Source: Cardiocondyla obscurior (lineage: Eukaryota; Arthropoda; Insecta; Hymenoptera; Formicidae). Taken from it: a stretch of 64,000 nt of DNA. The stretch spans positions 6,139,593 to 6,203,592 of the forward strand of contig NC_091868.1 in the NCBI RefSeq assembly GCF_019399895.1. Direction: 5' to 3'. The translations under genes were made by a program, and so were the position numbers. Below the pieces are notes generated by a model. It was not told the origin of the DNA and did no database searches. It saw only the letters and a list, made by a program, of their open reading frames with translations. This document shows, in pieces, positions 49,770-63,740 of this stretch (the stretch's first letter is position 1; the number at the start of each line of letters is the position of its first letter).

Positions 49770-51120
49770 ATGGTGGACGCAGCGGTTCTGGATAAGCTCG
49801 AGTCCGGCTTTGCGAAGTTGGCCGAGTCCGACAGCAAATCGCTGCTGAAGAAATACTTGACGAAGGAGGTCTTCGATCAGCTCAAGACCAGGAAAACTTC
49901 GTTCGGCTCCACTCTCTTGGATGTTATCCAATCCGGTCTGGAGAATCACGATTCCGGTGTTGGAATCTATGCGCCCGACGCCGAAGCGTACACCGTCTTT
50001 GCCGAGTTGTTTGATCCCATCATCGATGACTATCATGGTGGGTTCAAGAAGAGCGACAAACATCCACCCAAGGACTTTGGTGATGTCGATTCCTTTGGCA
50101 ATCTCGATCCCACTGTAAGTTCTATTCAGAATTTTTATATTATTTTTCCAACGACATTACAGCCGTTTTTAAAAGTAATTATGATTTTTGAATTTCTGAC
50201 AACTTTTTTTTTTTTACAGGGCGAGTACATCGTGTCGACTCGCGTGCGATGCGGCCGTTCCTTGGACGGATATCCTTTCAACCCGTGTCTGACAGAGGCG
50301 CAATATAAAGAGATGGAAGAGAAGGTGTCCAGCACGTTGTCGGGTCTTGCTGGTGAACTAAAGGGTACTTTCTATCCGCTCACGGGCATGAGCAAGGAAG
50401 TGCAGCAGAAGCTGATCGACGATCACTTCCTCTTTAAAGAAGGTGACCGTTTCCTTCAGGCAGCTAATGCCTGCCGCTTTTGGCCCACTGGACGTGGCAT
50501 CTTCCATAACGATGACAAGACCTTTTTGGTCTGGTGCAACGAAGAAGATCATCTTCGCATCATCTCTATGCAAATGGGTGGTGATCTTGGACAGGTAACA
50601 TAAAAATCTAAAAAGATATTGAAAATTATCTCGTAATATCTTAAATATCAATTTAACAATGATACTTATGTGGCTAAAGTATGGAAATGTTATATTAATT
50701 TTCAGTATAAAATATTTTTTAACTCTAGTGATAACTTAGCAATATTTTAATTTTATTGATTCAAATGTTAAGGTATATCGGCGCTTGGTGACGGCGGTAA
50801 ACGAAATCGAGAAGCGAGTACCATTCTCGCACAACGATCGTTTCGGCTTCCTGACGTTCTGTCCAACAAATCTGGGTACGACAGTGCGTGCCTCGGTGCA
50901 CATCAAGGTGCCGAAACTCGCAGCGAACAAAGCTAAGCTCGAAGAGGTCGCGGCCAAGTACAATCTACAAGTGCGCGGAACACGTGGCGAGCACACAGAG
51001 GCTGAGGGCGGTATTTATGATATCTCCAACAAGCGTCGTCTTGGCTTGACCGAATATCAGGCTGTGAAGGAGATGAACGATGGCATCGCAGAACTCATCA
51101 AAATCGAAGCCAGCCTCTAA
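49770..51120 (+). CDS. Argk: Arginine kinase
   Basis: Arginine kinase moves phosphate between ATP and arginine and buffers cellular energy in insect muscle and nerve. Three exons join in frame: 49770-50114, 50220-50594 and 50773-51120, giving 355 aa, the standard length. The N-terminal helical domain is followed by the substrate-specificity loop S62-G-V-G-I-Y67. The catalytic domain carries STRVRCGRS with arginines that hold ATP phosphates, the reactive cysteine C270 in TFCPTNLGTT, and the acidic catalytic pair E224 (NEEDH) and E313 (RGEHTEAEGG). All key residues are intact. The common exon really starts at 49754, because the 16 bases before the ATG (Lys-Lys-Gly-Asn-Asn frame) are read through when either upstream first exon is used. 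Codon use is more GC-rich than in the PEX12-mTERF cluster, consistent with high expression. It converges with the scramblase gene. Confidence 0.98.
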
Positions 51121-52851
51121 ACCCGCCTCCCTCCCTTTCCCTCCTGACACACCTCGTATTCGTTTACTCTCCATCGTAGCCTCGTCGGACGCCACTGTAT
51201 TACGTGACGTTACGCTGGAAGCGATGTCAATGGCGTCAAGATTTAATTCTAAGAATAAATTACAAGAACACGATTTAGAAAATCGTTTAATAACGATTTA
51301 ACGCCGGCGGCATCGAGCTTTTCAGCAACTTTCGCGTTACTTGTCTTTATATATAAAATATATATATATATATAAATATTAATATCGTAATTTATGCTGC
51401 CTAGTACACGATGTAAGCTATTCTCGTTCTATGATCTCTTTTTTTTATTTTGTCCAATTAAAAGAAACTTTGATAATTATGCAAAGAAAATAATTATAAT
51501 AAATTTACATTTTATTGAACACGGATAACATTCTGAAAAAAGATAAATCGCATACATCTTATAAACTGTAATAATTTTTTTTTATATTACTTTAATAAAT
51601 TAACGAAAGATAAAATGTTACGTGATGTTAAAAAAAGATTTTCACAAGAGATGAGCTTACATCGGCACTTTGCACATTGTATTCGACGACAGTATTCTAG
51701 TTTCGTTCATTTATTTCTTTTTTTTGTTTTTAGTATGTACTTTTGAATAATTGGAAAATGTTTGTGAGGCAACATATGTGATTATTTCAAATTTTTTTTT
51801 TTTTTTAGTCGCAAGCGCATTTGTTATCGATGATACATAGTCACGCTCGTTCACACACTTAGTAGTGCTCTAGTACTAGTCCCCTGCAATTCGTCGTGAT
51901 TGTCGTTATTAGAAAGATATTAAGACAAAAAGAAGGAAGACGTCGTCGCTGTTTTAAGAGATGTCCGTTCGACGACGGTTTTTAAATTATCCGTGTTCTT
52001 GAGATCGTCACGGAACATCAAAGGTCGCGGAAAGAGAGCAGCTGTTCTCAATGCGCCACGATCCTCTAGTCTGTGGATGATGGAGAGAGAGCGACTTCAT
52101 GTTTTTTCATTCTCTTTTTTACCACGTGAGAAGTTGGTAAGGAACATCTGCGCGACGAATATTAACACGCACTACAAAACACGCGAGCAAAAGCGTTGCG
52201 GCATATTATAGAGACAGTGTACTGCAGATTCGACAAGATGTACGGTGAGAATAACAAGTAATGAAACACGAAAATAAAAAGACATACACATTACCTATTT
52301 CGTTGCGTGCTTCATGTTCTCGACTTTATTTTGTCTTTCACAATTTCTGATATTTTATAGTTTTAAATCTCGATTCAATCAAGATTAAGAACATACGTAC
52401 TACTCAATCAGATTCATGGGTTTTTTTTTTTACAATTGTAATAAAGTAACTTTTTTTTTTATTGAACGCAAGTACTATGTTGATAGATAGAGAGCTCTTC
52501 GAAATTTAATTTTAGAGTAGATACGAATTTACTTACATCTGTATGATAAAAACTCAACTACAAATATGTTTTAATACAATTCAGTTATATATAAAACTAA
52601 GAAAGTTCAAAGTTATAATATATATATAAAATATACATATAATTTTAATTATAATCTCAAGTCATAACAAGAGTATAGTTTTGAGTGTGAATACATAGGT
52701 GAGTACTTTCATTGACGTTAAACTACTTTTTTTTTTTTTAATCTTTTAACATACCTTTGATATATAATGAGATATCTTTGTTGTAAAAATATAAAATTGA
52801 TATGGACAAGTTGCTTTAGTTTTTCTTTTTTTTAATTGAAGCAAATAACTT
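51121..52851. other. Convergent 3' regions of arginine kinase and scramblase
   Basis: The DNA is AT-rich with no coding exon. Plus-strand AATAAA signals at 51254-51259 and 52273-52278 could give short and long arginine kinase 3' untranslated regions of about 0.15 and 1.2 kb. Minus-strand AATAAA signals at 52458-52463 and 52325-52330 could end the scramblase transcript, so the long forms nearly meet. Confidence 0.45.
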
Positions 52852-55800
52852 TTAAAGTGCTTGTCGCTCAAAATACATGAAGTCCTAAAACATTAAAAGA
52901 TAAAAAAATTAAGTTAAAAAATAATGTAGATTACAAATTATATTAAGAACAATTTTTTTATCTTTTTCTTTCGTAAATAACTGATTGTGATACTTTTATG
53001 ATACTTACTATTAGAATAGCCGCTCCTAGCAGCACAGCTTTAATCTTCACATCGAGATCACGTGGAAAATGAACGCCGAATGTATCCGCAACAGTAAACA
53101 TCTCTCGAGTAAAGCCACTCCATTGTTTTCGAATTGTCCCAACACGATGCTTTTCATCCAAAGATTCAACCTGCAGATTAAATCAGTAATAATGCTATAA
53201 AATCACAAACCAATTCTCAAATTTATAATATTAATAATAAAAAAAATATATATATAAATGGCAAATTTAAAAAGTTGTAACACCTTAAAAGTTACGTTAA
53301 TACAGAAAGTAAAAAGCGGTCCTTTTATAATCAACACTGGTTGGCCAGATGCATCGCGAATATAAAATTTCGGTCGGCAAAGGCTCCATTCTTGAGTAAC
53401 GCTGCCTAATAGAATATTTCCGGAATATACTTCTAAGACCTGTAAAAAAAGATTTAATTATTTATTAATCGAGTATGATTAAAATTAAAAACTAAAATTT
53501 ATTAATAGTTTCTTGCTATTAAAAAGTACATTAACAATCAAATAAAGAATATTTAGTCCTCAATTACAGTTAAGCAAAAACAGTAATGAAATCATCGTTG
53601 TAATTAATTTGCATTGCAGAAAAATAGTAACGATAAATTCAAATAAATCAATATGGCTTTTTGAAGATAGGACTACTAATAAATAATATCCCATAATAAA
53701 TACTAAATAGAAATTTGATATAATGATTTCTAATTATAATGTATCGATGAGATATTTCAACGAAACGATTAAAGTTTCTTTAAAAGGTTTAACTGACAGA
53801 TGGCTTGCATATGTGAAGAAACTGGTAGACACGATACAAGACAGCAGTTCTCATTTCAGCTTTTAATTAATTATTATATCCAATATCATTTTTCAAAATT
53901 TAATATAAAATTTTAATTAAAAAAAATTTAAGAAACTATGATTTTTTAATTTTATTACCGTTACTAAAAAACATTAATACCAAAACTACCTGTAAATAGC
54001 AGGGACAGCAACAACCGTCGCATCTGTAGGGTCGAACCATACGAAGAGTCTCTTGCAGATTTTTGTCAAAGACAAAGAACTCGCATTGGCGATAATTTCC
54101 TGTACATAATCGCCAGCAAATTCCTGATTCTTCGGCCATATAAAAGACTAGCTCGCCGTTTTTATCAGTAATAGCATATTTATTTTTAGATTCCCATCCG
54201 GTAAAAGCTACAAAAAAGAATAACATGTAAATAACTTTCATTGAATACAGTAAAGTAATATGTAATGCAAGATTCAAATAAATAAAAATACATCAAAAAA
54301 AATATATACATATGATAACATCCAGGGTCCATTAAGTGATAAGAAAATAATCAGAAACTTTACCCTGCACAATTAACAAATCGTAACCGTAAATACTTAT
54401 CGTAATATACAATAAAATAAAAAATGTGATTGTGCATAATAAAATTATAGTGTAATGTTAAATATAATAACCAAGTAATTGTATTTTACGCACAAAATTA
54501 TGTGCTTATCAAAATACAAATATACGAGGAGACTATCGTGTCGAGCAAACGTGGCTTCGTTTACTCGGAGAGCGATAATAAATCACCCTCGAGCTCCACT
54601 TTGGATCTGGAATACATATATTCGCACATGCTCCTCTCAAGAAGAGAAGCATTTTATTAATATCTCTCGTCGGAGTCAAATCCTCACCTTGAAGCAACTC
54701 AATTTTCTGGTCGATGAAAAGGTAATCAAGGCCCATAAGGTATTCCAAGCCGGGCGGATATGTCATACTCTGCGGCGACCAGCCACCTGGAAACAGTATT
54801 CAACAAGCAATGTTAATTTCATGATTTTTATTACTCATATAAATAATAATTTAAATCTTTTAAAATCTGTATTCAAAAATAAAAGCAGAATTATTCAAAT
54901 AATTTTGGCAACAAATATTACGAAATATACGCTCTCAAAAAGTATTCTGCACCTCTGTTCTTCCTCTGTAAGAAATCTGGTATAGCCCTTTCTTTTAGAT
55001 TTATATAAACGCGTTAACGTGCTTCGGAACAGCGCTCTCAACTGCCTGCGAATCTGCTCCAGCTTGATCTTCCACGAAGTTTCGAAGTAGTCGGATTCTG
55101 TTGCGCGAGTGGAACGCCGCATGTTTCGAATAATTATTTAGCGATCAACACTTTTATAATGCGTTACACGTTCGCGTCAACGTTTGGAACTGCGATCCTT
55201 ATCGCTACAAAAATTTTACTCATAATTTGCTATGTCACGATTAACACAATCTTAAGAACGTGTACAGATATTATATAATCAAAGATTACAGGTTGATAAT
55301 TGTCTGAATCAAGAAAATACGTTCCACAGAGAATTTCCTGTTTCAAGCCGTTGACAACTTGCGAAATATTTCCTCGAAATTTCCGCCACTTCTCGAGTTT
55401 AAAATTCTGCGGCTGCTCCGAATTTCCAAATTTAAAGTTTACTCTCGTAGACTGTCTAGTCTCCCAGCTCAAAAAAATTCTTTTTTATCACTCTTATCAA
55501 TCATCTCTTATCCATCACGCTTGTTAATCACACGAAAATAACTGTTTCGTCGATCGAAGACGTTTGCCGGCAGCGTTCACAAGTTATCGCAATTACTTTC
55601 CATCGTTCTCCACCCTCGACCAGACGCGAGAGATAAAACTTTTTCTACAATCCCAGTTTCCGACTTTTTCTTCCTTTTTGTTCCACACATTTATCGTCGG
55701 GGAGATAAATATGAAAAACAATAAGCGATATATCAAAGCTATGGTTACAGATATAAATGGAATGTCTTGCTTTCCATGCCGAGAAAATTAATACCGTTCG

Positions 55801-57231
55801 TAAAATTATAAGAAATTTGCGGCCGGCCGCTCAATATTTCCGCAATATTCTGCAATTACTAAAAAGTTGTTCAAAAAAGAAATTAAAACAACCGAAAGTC
55901 ATCCGAACTCGGTATTTGCCTGAAGAATTTTAACAATTCGATCAGCTGACTGTTTCCGTTGACTCAGCATATCTCTCACTTTTCCGTTATATTTCTTTTT
56001 AAGAATTTCTTATTTGACTATCTTTCGTCAGCCACACACAATTTCCGAAATTGATCGATCTCAATCCAATCTCCTCTCGTCTCCTTTACTTGTTCGCTTT
56101 CTTTTCCTTCCGCTTTATCACGACCGTCCAGGTAAAAGGCAAACAATGCACTGCTAGACTCGAGTGATAGCGCCGTGTCGTCGGTTCTTATCAGGATGCT
56201 TCACGATTCAAAACACGATGGACTAACTTGTTTATCTCACATTTTGGGGCAGAGCCCAAGTTGGGGCACAGTTCGGGCAAGTGGAAACGCCGGTGCGCTT
56301 GCAAAGACCGATATGCATCGTATGTACAAGCGCGAGTGATAACGTCTGGATGGCGGCGATACGTGACGACCGAGGACGGGTCATTATCTACTTTATTCTG
56401 ATCACCGCTGCCGGCAAACGATGGCAGCAGACTATTATTGGGACGAGGTTCGTCCTTCTGCATAGATCGGGTCACGATACGGGAGCTCGAATTTCTCGTG
56501 GCGAGCCGCAATTACACGCGACAGGAGCGATACTCGGATTATGATCGTCGACGAGGAGGATCACGAACGCTCCTCTGTCTCGTTAATTAAGCGGCACGAT
56601 TACGAAATGAGCGCGTTTCACGCCAGCAGCACGCTCGGCTCGGCATTATATGATTATCAATTAAAAAATGAGATTTCAAAAAACAATTCAATTCCAATTA
56701 CATTTGAAGTTTATTCCCTTCGGTGGGAAGTGCCGGCTGATTAGAGAAATGCTAATTCCGTTAAGTGGACCCTGCGAGCGTAAACGCCCTGAAGAATTGC
56801 CGAGTCGAGGTGACGAGGGAAGAGCGGAGAAATGCGGTAATCAGGCCGAATTAACCGCCGCCGTCGCGACGCTGACCCTAAATATTAACGAGCCAAGTGG
56901 ATCTCGCTCGTGTTTCAGTTACGAGGAGCATAATCCTGTTGAAAATCCGATTAGGGCAAAGGGCAAAAAAAATTATAATTAAAAAAAAAATCTAAGTCAC
57001 CAAACGGGCGTTATGTGACTCACGTGTCTCGTGAACTCGGGCTTTGGATCTGCAAATGCGTGCCCCCGCTTTTCTTTCGGCAACAAACTCTAGTCTGAAA
57101 GACGTCTGCTTTTTTTTTTTTTTACCTGGGGGCAATATCGGCGCATTTGGTTGAGGTGGAGTTGTTACGACCGACTGCATTCCCACCTCCGACAGCGAAG
57201 AATCCGGGGAGTAGATGTTTGGGTTGTTCAT
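52852..57231 (-). CDS. Phospholipid scramblase
   Basis: Scramblase-family proteins are calcium-responsive, lipid-anchored proteins linked to transbilayer lipid movement at the plasma membrane and mitochondria. Six exons join in frame, right to left: 57231-57126, 54786-54688, 54207-53990, 53439-53284, 53170-53009 and 52884-52852, giving 257 aa. The N-terminus is proline-rich (TTPPQPNAPILPP). The body has PPGLEYLMGLDYLFIDQKIE and ESGICWRLCTGNYRQCEF. A cysteine cluster, C134-C-C-P-C138, matches the palmitoylated motif of the family. The calcium-binding-like segment ADTFGVHFPRDLDVK precedes a C-terminal hydrophobic helix (about 233-250) ending DFMYFERQAL. The first coding exon starts at an acceptor (57268), so an untranslated exon lies farther upstream. 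The first coding intron is long (2.3 kb). Which insect scramblase paralogue this is cannot be settled here. Confidence 0.95.
54787..57125 (-). other. Long first coding intron of the scramblase gene
   Basis: No exon with conserved sequence was found in these 2.3 kb. The left part is AT-rich and the right part CpG-rich near 56.1-56.9 kb. The GC-rich part may be an internal promoter for a shorter form. Confidence 0.4.
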
Positions 57232-57268
57232 TCTTCCACCTCTAGTCTATCCTGGACTCCTCCTGTTC

Positions 57269-60200
57269 CTGCAAACAAAACCGTAGAAGTCAACCGTTAG
57301 GTTTATTCAATAAACAGCACAGGTAATTTATTTCAAAAGTCCAGAAGAAAGCTATGAAAATTAAATCTTAAAATTCAAAAGATTTGTCTTAAGATTTCAG
57401 ACTGACTTTACGATTATGTAAATTTACTTTGAAGTTAAACAATAATAAACGAAATAGAATCGAGATATGTATTTAATTTTTATTGGAAAAGAAGCCGAAA
57501 GAGTCGAAAGTAGCTTCATCTTTAATTAATTAATTGTTAAAGGATTAAGTTTCGCCCTGTGCAAGCGGGAACGATGTTGAATGGACCCGGGACGATGCTC
57601 GCTTCTCTTCTACCGACGGAGAGAATCGGAGAAGCGGGCATTAGTTCTTGAAGAAGTCGTCCGATGACGGAAGCTGACCTGGCCCACGTGCTATGATAAC
57701 CAGCACGCGCCTATATGATACTGTTTATGTTGAAATTGTTGGGTCATCGTCCCTGCGTATCGCCGCCCGCGGTATTCGCTTCGTAAAGGTCATTGTAACG
57801 TGCGTGTGGACGCAATTCGTGTGCGTGTGCACAAAAGAGATGAGAAAGAAGACCCGGCCGTCGCCGATAACGCACACCCCCTCTCTCTTTTTCTTTCCTC
57901 ATTGAGAAATATCATCCTTTGTTCCGCGATCTAGCCCGCTTAAATCGATAACGGCGCGGCGGTAAAATGCGATCCCTAACGTTTGGAAATTTCCTTGATT
58001 TCTAGTGAAACGTAAGCGAGCGGATTCTCTTATCACGAATACGCGAGGCCATTTTGCTTATCGTTTTAGCGAAAGAGAGAGTTTTCTCTTCTGTTCGTTT
58101 TCCTTCTCGCGCGGAATTTTTATCATTCAGGATTGATTGGCACGTGGGACTTTCAGAACTACTGCGCGATGCTCGCGCTTCTTAAATAAATGCAATAAAT
58201 ATGCACAAGACCCTAAGGCTTGGAATTTAAAAACTCGAATATTTAAGAGCTGGAACCATCGTATAAATATCTACGGAATAACGATTGCATCTTAACTGTA
58301 CGTCTATCACGTTCGTAGATTTTAGATAGCCGATTAGTCACGGGTTTTCATTTGAACGTACGTTATGTTACAAAAGATTGATTCATAACGAAAACATGTG
58401 TGTCGTGTAGAAGTTATGATATTAAATTATCATTTTAAAGACTAAACGCGCAGTAATCACTATCGGCACCTTGTCAGCGGTAACCGATTACGAGCCAGAA
58501 CTTTACGAGGAATTTATTCCGTATTCTTTTACCCGTACAAAATACCCTATTGCTCGAAATTCATTCAATTTTTATAAATAATCTATTCAAATCAAAACTC
58601 GCTTCTGTCTGGTTAAATTCTGGCACTCTATTTATATCGTATGTATGATCTTCTAACGCATATTTCGCAAACAAGCGAGGTGTGAAACTCGACGAAGATA
58701 TCTCCCCCCCCCCTTTTTTTTTACTTTTTCCTTTTTAATTATTCTACGTGCTATTTCTGCGCCGGAATTATAACGGAATTCCATTGCATCTCGCGAATCG
58801 CCGGAGCAAGACGGAATCACCGGCCGCCTACGTCATTAAGCGTACCCTATGCGAGCACTATATCGGATCGTACTAGTTTTTAACAGCCTTGAATGAAGGT
58901 TTTATGAAGCCCAATTGACAGTTTCCTCGTACGTTCGTTTCGGCCTCGATTTTTTTGTCGTTACAATTTTTACAAGGTGTCACCCGCGGCCGTGTTTCGA
59001 GAGGGGCGTCGTATACGGGGTCCCCAGGTCGATATCCGATATGTCTCTCGGCAGATCGTTCGAGGGTGAACAATTATTCCAAGAATTTTTTTCCGGGCTA
59101 AAGACATTCCGCATTCTACATTCCGCAGGACGAGACCGGGAATCGTGTTTCCTCAAGTATATTCAAATCGCAAATCCCGAATCACGAGTCTTAATTGAAT
59201 TTTTTACAAGCCGTCAGTTTTACAAATTGAATATGCAAGAGAAAGACGTGAATTCTGCCGTTGGATCTGTTCGCTCGCAGTGGTATTTCCTATATTTAAC
59301 TTTATCGAATAAAACGCAAATGTCAAAGAAGACGCATTATGCGACACTTCACTTGTTGACTCTTTGAAACTCCACGTTGATTGAAAGTCGCTTATTGGAT
59401 TTTGCATAAATAAAATCGTGCAGACGAGAAAGGTAAAAATAAAAGCTGGGGTCAGCAGTTAATTCCGTTCGATTTGTAAGTAATTTAAGCCAGCAAATTG
59501 GCTTTTTTTTTCAACTAAGCGATCTCTTTCCTAATATCATTTTCTCATAATATCTGTTGTTTTTTTACTCATAATACACGTGTATTTCTATATATATTAT
59601 TTCAAGACTTATGTTCTTTGCGAGTAGAAAAAATTGTCTAACGTAAATATGACGTAAGACTCGCGTTATGCTATTCCTCCGCCAAAGTTAGATACCGGGT
59701 AAGAGTAAAACAATCGAACAGACAATGCTCTTTATTTTATCCCTTCTATCCCCGCGCTGTTCGACAGATACTTTTATCGTCACGTTGACGCACGGGACAC
59801 GTGTCTTTGTGGCACGCAACGTCGACGGAAATCGCAGGCGTGGAATATCGAAAAGTCATTCGGTTTCTCTGCAGATCCGTATAATTCGTCTTTTTTTCGA
59901 GACGTTTAATCTGCGGGTTCTCTTAAAAGCTCCGCGTCTACAAGCTCACTTTTTTCAAGAAGTTCATCAATCACGTCATTTGAATGTGATCTCGTAAACT
60001 ATTACCTCACGTACTCGTTGTCAATGAACGAACGCCTCGATAATGTCCTTGAGCGTAATTGAAATCCGCGAAAACGAGCAACAGAGAGAGAGAGAAAGAG
60101 AGAGAGGTAGATATAAATCGCAATTGTGTGCCGGAAATAGGAATTCGCTGAACGCAACCGAGCTATAAAATGCGTGTCGAAACCTAAAAAACCCAAGGCA

Positions 60201-63200
60201 AAAGTCCACGTCGAAAAGCGCGTGATACCCCGCGAGCTTATTACAGCCTTACGAATTATCGCGCAATTCCGAGTGCGATCACGGAAAGTCTTGGAAGAAA
60301 TAAGCTCTCGCTTCTCTTCCTTTTACTTCGTTTACTTTTGACTCGAGCCGAGACTAAAATTTTTAGACGCGCCCGGATAGTCTGAAAGCCCGTTTCAGTT
60401 GTCGGTCTTTTCATTGCCGTTTGTTCGGGCGGAAAGAAAAACCTCCGAAAAATTCTGTGTAAGCAGCCGCCTTGGTCATCGACAGTGGTCGACCGGAGCG
60501 GGTGATGCATTGCTAAGTTATGTACACTTTCATCGGCGATGATGTCATCCGTTCCTCGTGCACGCGTGCTTTCGCGTGCATGTGCGCGCGTACGTACGTA
60601 TGTGAGAGACTGCGTCTCGTAAACCGCAAGGTCGCGCCGAACCGGACCAGAGCCGGGGTACTGTTTCGCCGCCCGGAGCAATGAAATTCTTCCCGTCCTC
60701 GGTGATCCCCATTCAACAGATCTACCGCTGGGCATTCACACGTAGACGAATTTTACGCCCCTCCTTTGCAACGGAGATTTCGGGCCTTTAAACCGAATCA
60801 CCCTACAACAAAGTGGTACCCTTCGGCTTCTCTTTGTGACCTGAAGAAAAAAAGACTTTTTAGAAATCTTTCCTGCGCCACGCGCGCCGAGATTCAGAAC
60901 GGAAGTGCGTCTCCTCACATCGTCGCTGTTATTTTAAGGTCGCGATTATTCCGATTGACCCAATCTGATATTTCGAGAAACATGTTCTCACGAAAAAAAA
61001 AAAGAAAAAAAAAAGGAAAAAAAAAAAGACGAGAATGTCACCTGTATGTAGAGACGCAGCTGCGGTCACACGTACTTTGGCTTTGTTGCTGCAAAGTGCG
61101 GGTAACATGCGACCACGCACATATGCTTACGAAGCCGGAGGAGTTATACGATAGTCGCGATAGTAATACGCGCACTTCCGGCTTCCAGGTGAACGAAGGG
61201 AGACAGACGGAGTGAGAGAGAAACGCGTGATAACGCTTCTTCGCCTGATCTATAATTATCAGCGTTATTTCCCGGCGTGTCTCTAAGTGTGTCTGCGGCA
61301 TATATTGCGGAATCAAAGCTCGCAGGCCGACTGATCGACAGCGGCACAGTTTCTCGCAACAACGTGCTGACATCACCAATCGAAGCAGGGATTTCATGAA
61401 TACCCATCTTGTTTCTCGTATTACATAGCGCGCTTAAAAATAACCCGGAGATTCCTCGTTCTACGATGCTTGCGTTCGGTAGAAAAAGCTGCTTGCGACC
61501 GTGGCAAAATTACAAACCGTCGGAGCGAGTTTGTTAGTCTTGGGACGAAATCTACGAGCGTACGCCAATGAGGTTTACAATTTTCAGCCGCAAGGCAGCT
61601 TCTCTGTCGAACGCAGCCAGAAACTTTCGATTATTCACGTAGAACCGTTCGGAGGATCTTGAGCCAAGATCAACGATTAACATTACAATTCGAAGTAATC
61701 GTCGTTGATGTTTAAACGGAACTAATTATAGGACGAAATATTTTATGTTGTGCATAACGAGCTTCTAATTTTAGACAGGCAGCCGGGCACATATTAACAA
61801 ACATTCGTCGACACATCAGTCAGCATTCGCGATAGATAAATCAGTCGGATACGGCGAGAACGCTTATCGCAACGTTGGCGGGAAACGCGTTTGATTAAGA
61901 ACATGATTTTCGTACTCACGGTAGAAGAGTAGCGTGGCGAACACGTCGAAAACACGTGCTTCCCGGCGGCGTCTTCTAACCAGCGGAACGAACTAACGGG
62001 TAATCGAAACAACGGGAAAAGACAAGACTCGGTCTTGCGGCATAGAGGACTCCCAGACCAAGCGACGTTGATTTTTTTTTTTTTTTCTCGTCTGCTTCAA
62101 GGCTGTCTTCGTTGATTTTTATATGTAGCAATGGGTCAGTTTTTAGACACGTCTCGTAGTGATTGTTTGAAACCAGTTTTTGCGTTACAACTATATAAAA
62201 AAAAAAAAAAGAAGCAAAACTTAATAAAAGAAATGAGTAGGTTCCGTACATATTAATAGTTTTACAAATGATTCTGAAGGCGCATTGAGTTCGCCAGAGA
62301 AAAAAAAAAATTCTTTGACTAAAAAACGTCACGTTGGGGGAAGCGGGATCAATACCTTTCTCCTTTTTGTGGATTCCTTCATAGCGCAAATTGCGTTATC
62401 ACGCGGCCAGGGATCACGGAAATAATTCGTCAGCAGGGTATTCGTCATCGGGAGTAATCCGTAATGCATGCGAGATGAGTCAGTCGGTCCCGGTGCTGAT
62501 TATGATAGCGGTATACATATGCTAAGAGAGAAGAAAGTGATCGCGCGTAGTCCGCGATTAGGCTAAAAATATCCTGGTCTTGCCTAAACCTATCGAAGTA
62601 GGACACCCGATATGGGCACCTTTCATTTAATATTTTGTAACACGCCACGTACAATGTAAATGTTTCCAGCTGCATTATGTTACCCAATTATTCTGTCATC
62701 TATATTTAAAAAATTACATAAGATGTAACGTAACTCGAAAGAGAACCGTAAAACATTTGTACAATATATTGCATATATAATATATATTATATATATATCA
62801 CTGAATTATTGTGCGGATTAATATATTCGCGATCTATTTTCTCAATAAAAGCGATAAAAATTGTAAAAGCAATAATTACCACAGAGCAATCCTCATAGAT
62901 CATTATTGCTGATCGTCGACGTAGAAGAAAAATCATCTTGAAATAAATCATACGCTAGTTCTGCAAAGTTCCAGCAGCCGTTCATTTACAATTGCACCTC
63001 GAGTCATGAGGCGTAAATTAGTCATTAAAGAGCTTGATGTTGCAATCGCCGCGTTCATCGCGCTTGTTGTGGCTATTTAAATATTTATAAAATTATACAT
63101 GCGGTTCCGAATAACGCGTGATCTAGAAGATGAAAATATAGATTACCGCTCGCGCGGCATAACCTCGGCGAATTTACGACGTCACGGCGAGTGCCTGTCG

Positions 63201-63294
63201 TACGTGCGGGCGCGAAGCGGCGCTGAACGTACGTAGGACACATCCTGGGTAGTATCGCACTCCGCAACACGAAAACAACGAGATGCAACTCACT
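57269..63294. other. Upstream region / likely first intron of the scramblase gene
   Basis: No coding gene is supported. The stretch holds a C-run followed by a T-run near 58706-58730, a GA tract near 60084-60106, poly-A runs near 60991-61027, and a TA-rich palindromic patch near 62766-62798. Long frames such as 60256-60735 on the minus strand lack any domain. Confidence 0.4.
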
Positions 63295-63740
63295 CCTCCT
63301 CGGCGGCTCCTCCACGGCAAGGTCGCGAACAGCGTCGTCACCGGCAAATACGGGAGAGAGTGACACTCGCATCCGGTGGGCGGCGGGCGGCGGGTGGCGG
63401 GAGGATCTCCTCGACCGATCGCTTCCTCCGTTTCTCTCCTCTTCGATCTGGCAAAGATTCACAAATCCTACACGGACTCTTTGCAAGTCTTTGCAACGAA
63501 ACCGTAAAACCGAAACGTAATCGATTACGATCTGCAACGTTTTTGCGGAGGATAATGGCCTCGAGAGCGGCTAAATCTTTGATAAAACGAGTCTCATCGA
63601 TACTTACGTTGATCCGTTTACTCGCCGAAAAGATCTTTCGAAAAGAAGAAGAGAGGGATACGGCATGCGGCAAGGCCTCAAGTTCAACAGATGTCTCGAG
63701 TTTGGCGGCGCGTCATTGGTTAACGCTTCCTGAGGGCAGC
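63295..63740 (-). promoter_or_regulatory. Candidate first non-coding exon and promoter, minus strand
   Basis: A GC-rich block on the minus strand ends in a canonical donor, GGAGGA|GTGAGT, with the exon ending at 63295 or 63294. A TATA-like TTTTAAAA lies at about 63766-63774, which would place the start near 63740. The only downstream minus-strand acceptor with a known gene is that of the scramblase at 57268, implying a 6-kb first intron. The link is inferred. Confidence 0.3.

Noticed and set aside
49590..50063. 157-codon open frame on the minus strand
   Set aside because: It is antisense to the first common arginine kinase exon and has no domain of its own.
54479..54985. 168-codon open frame on the plus strand
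   Set aside because: It is the reverse-strand shadow of the second scramblase exon and flanking intron.
60256..60735. 159-codon open frame on the minus strand
   Set aside because: Arg/Ser-rich with no recognisable domain and no splice context.
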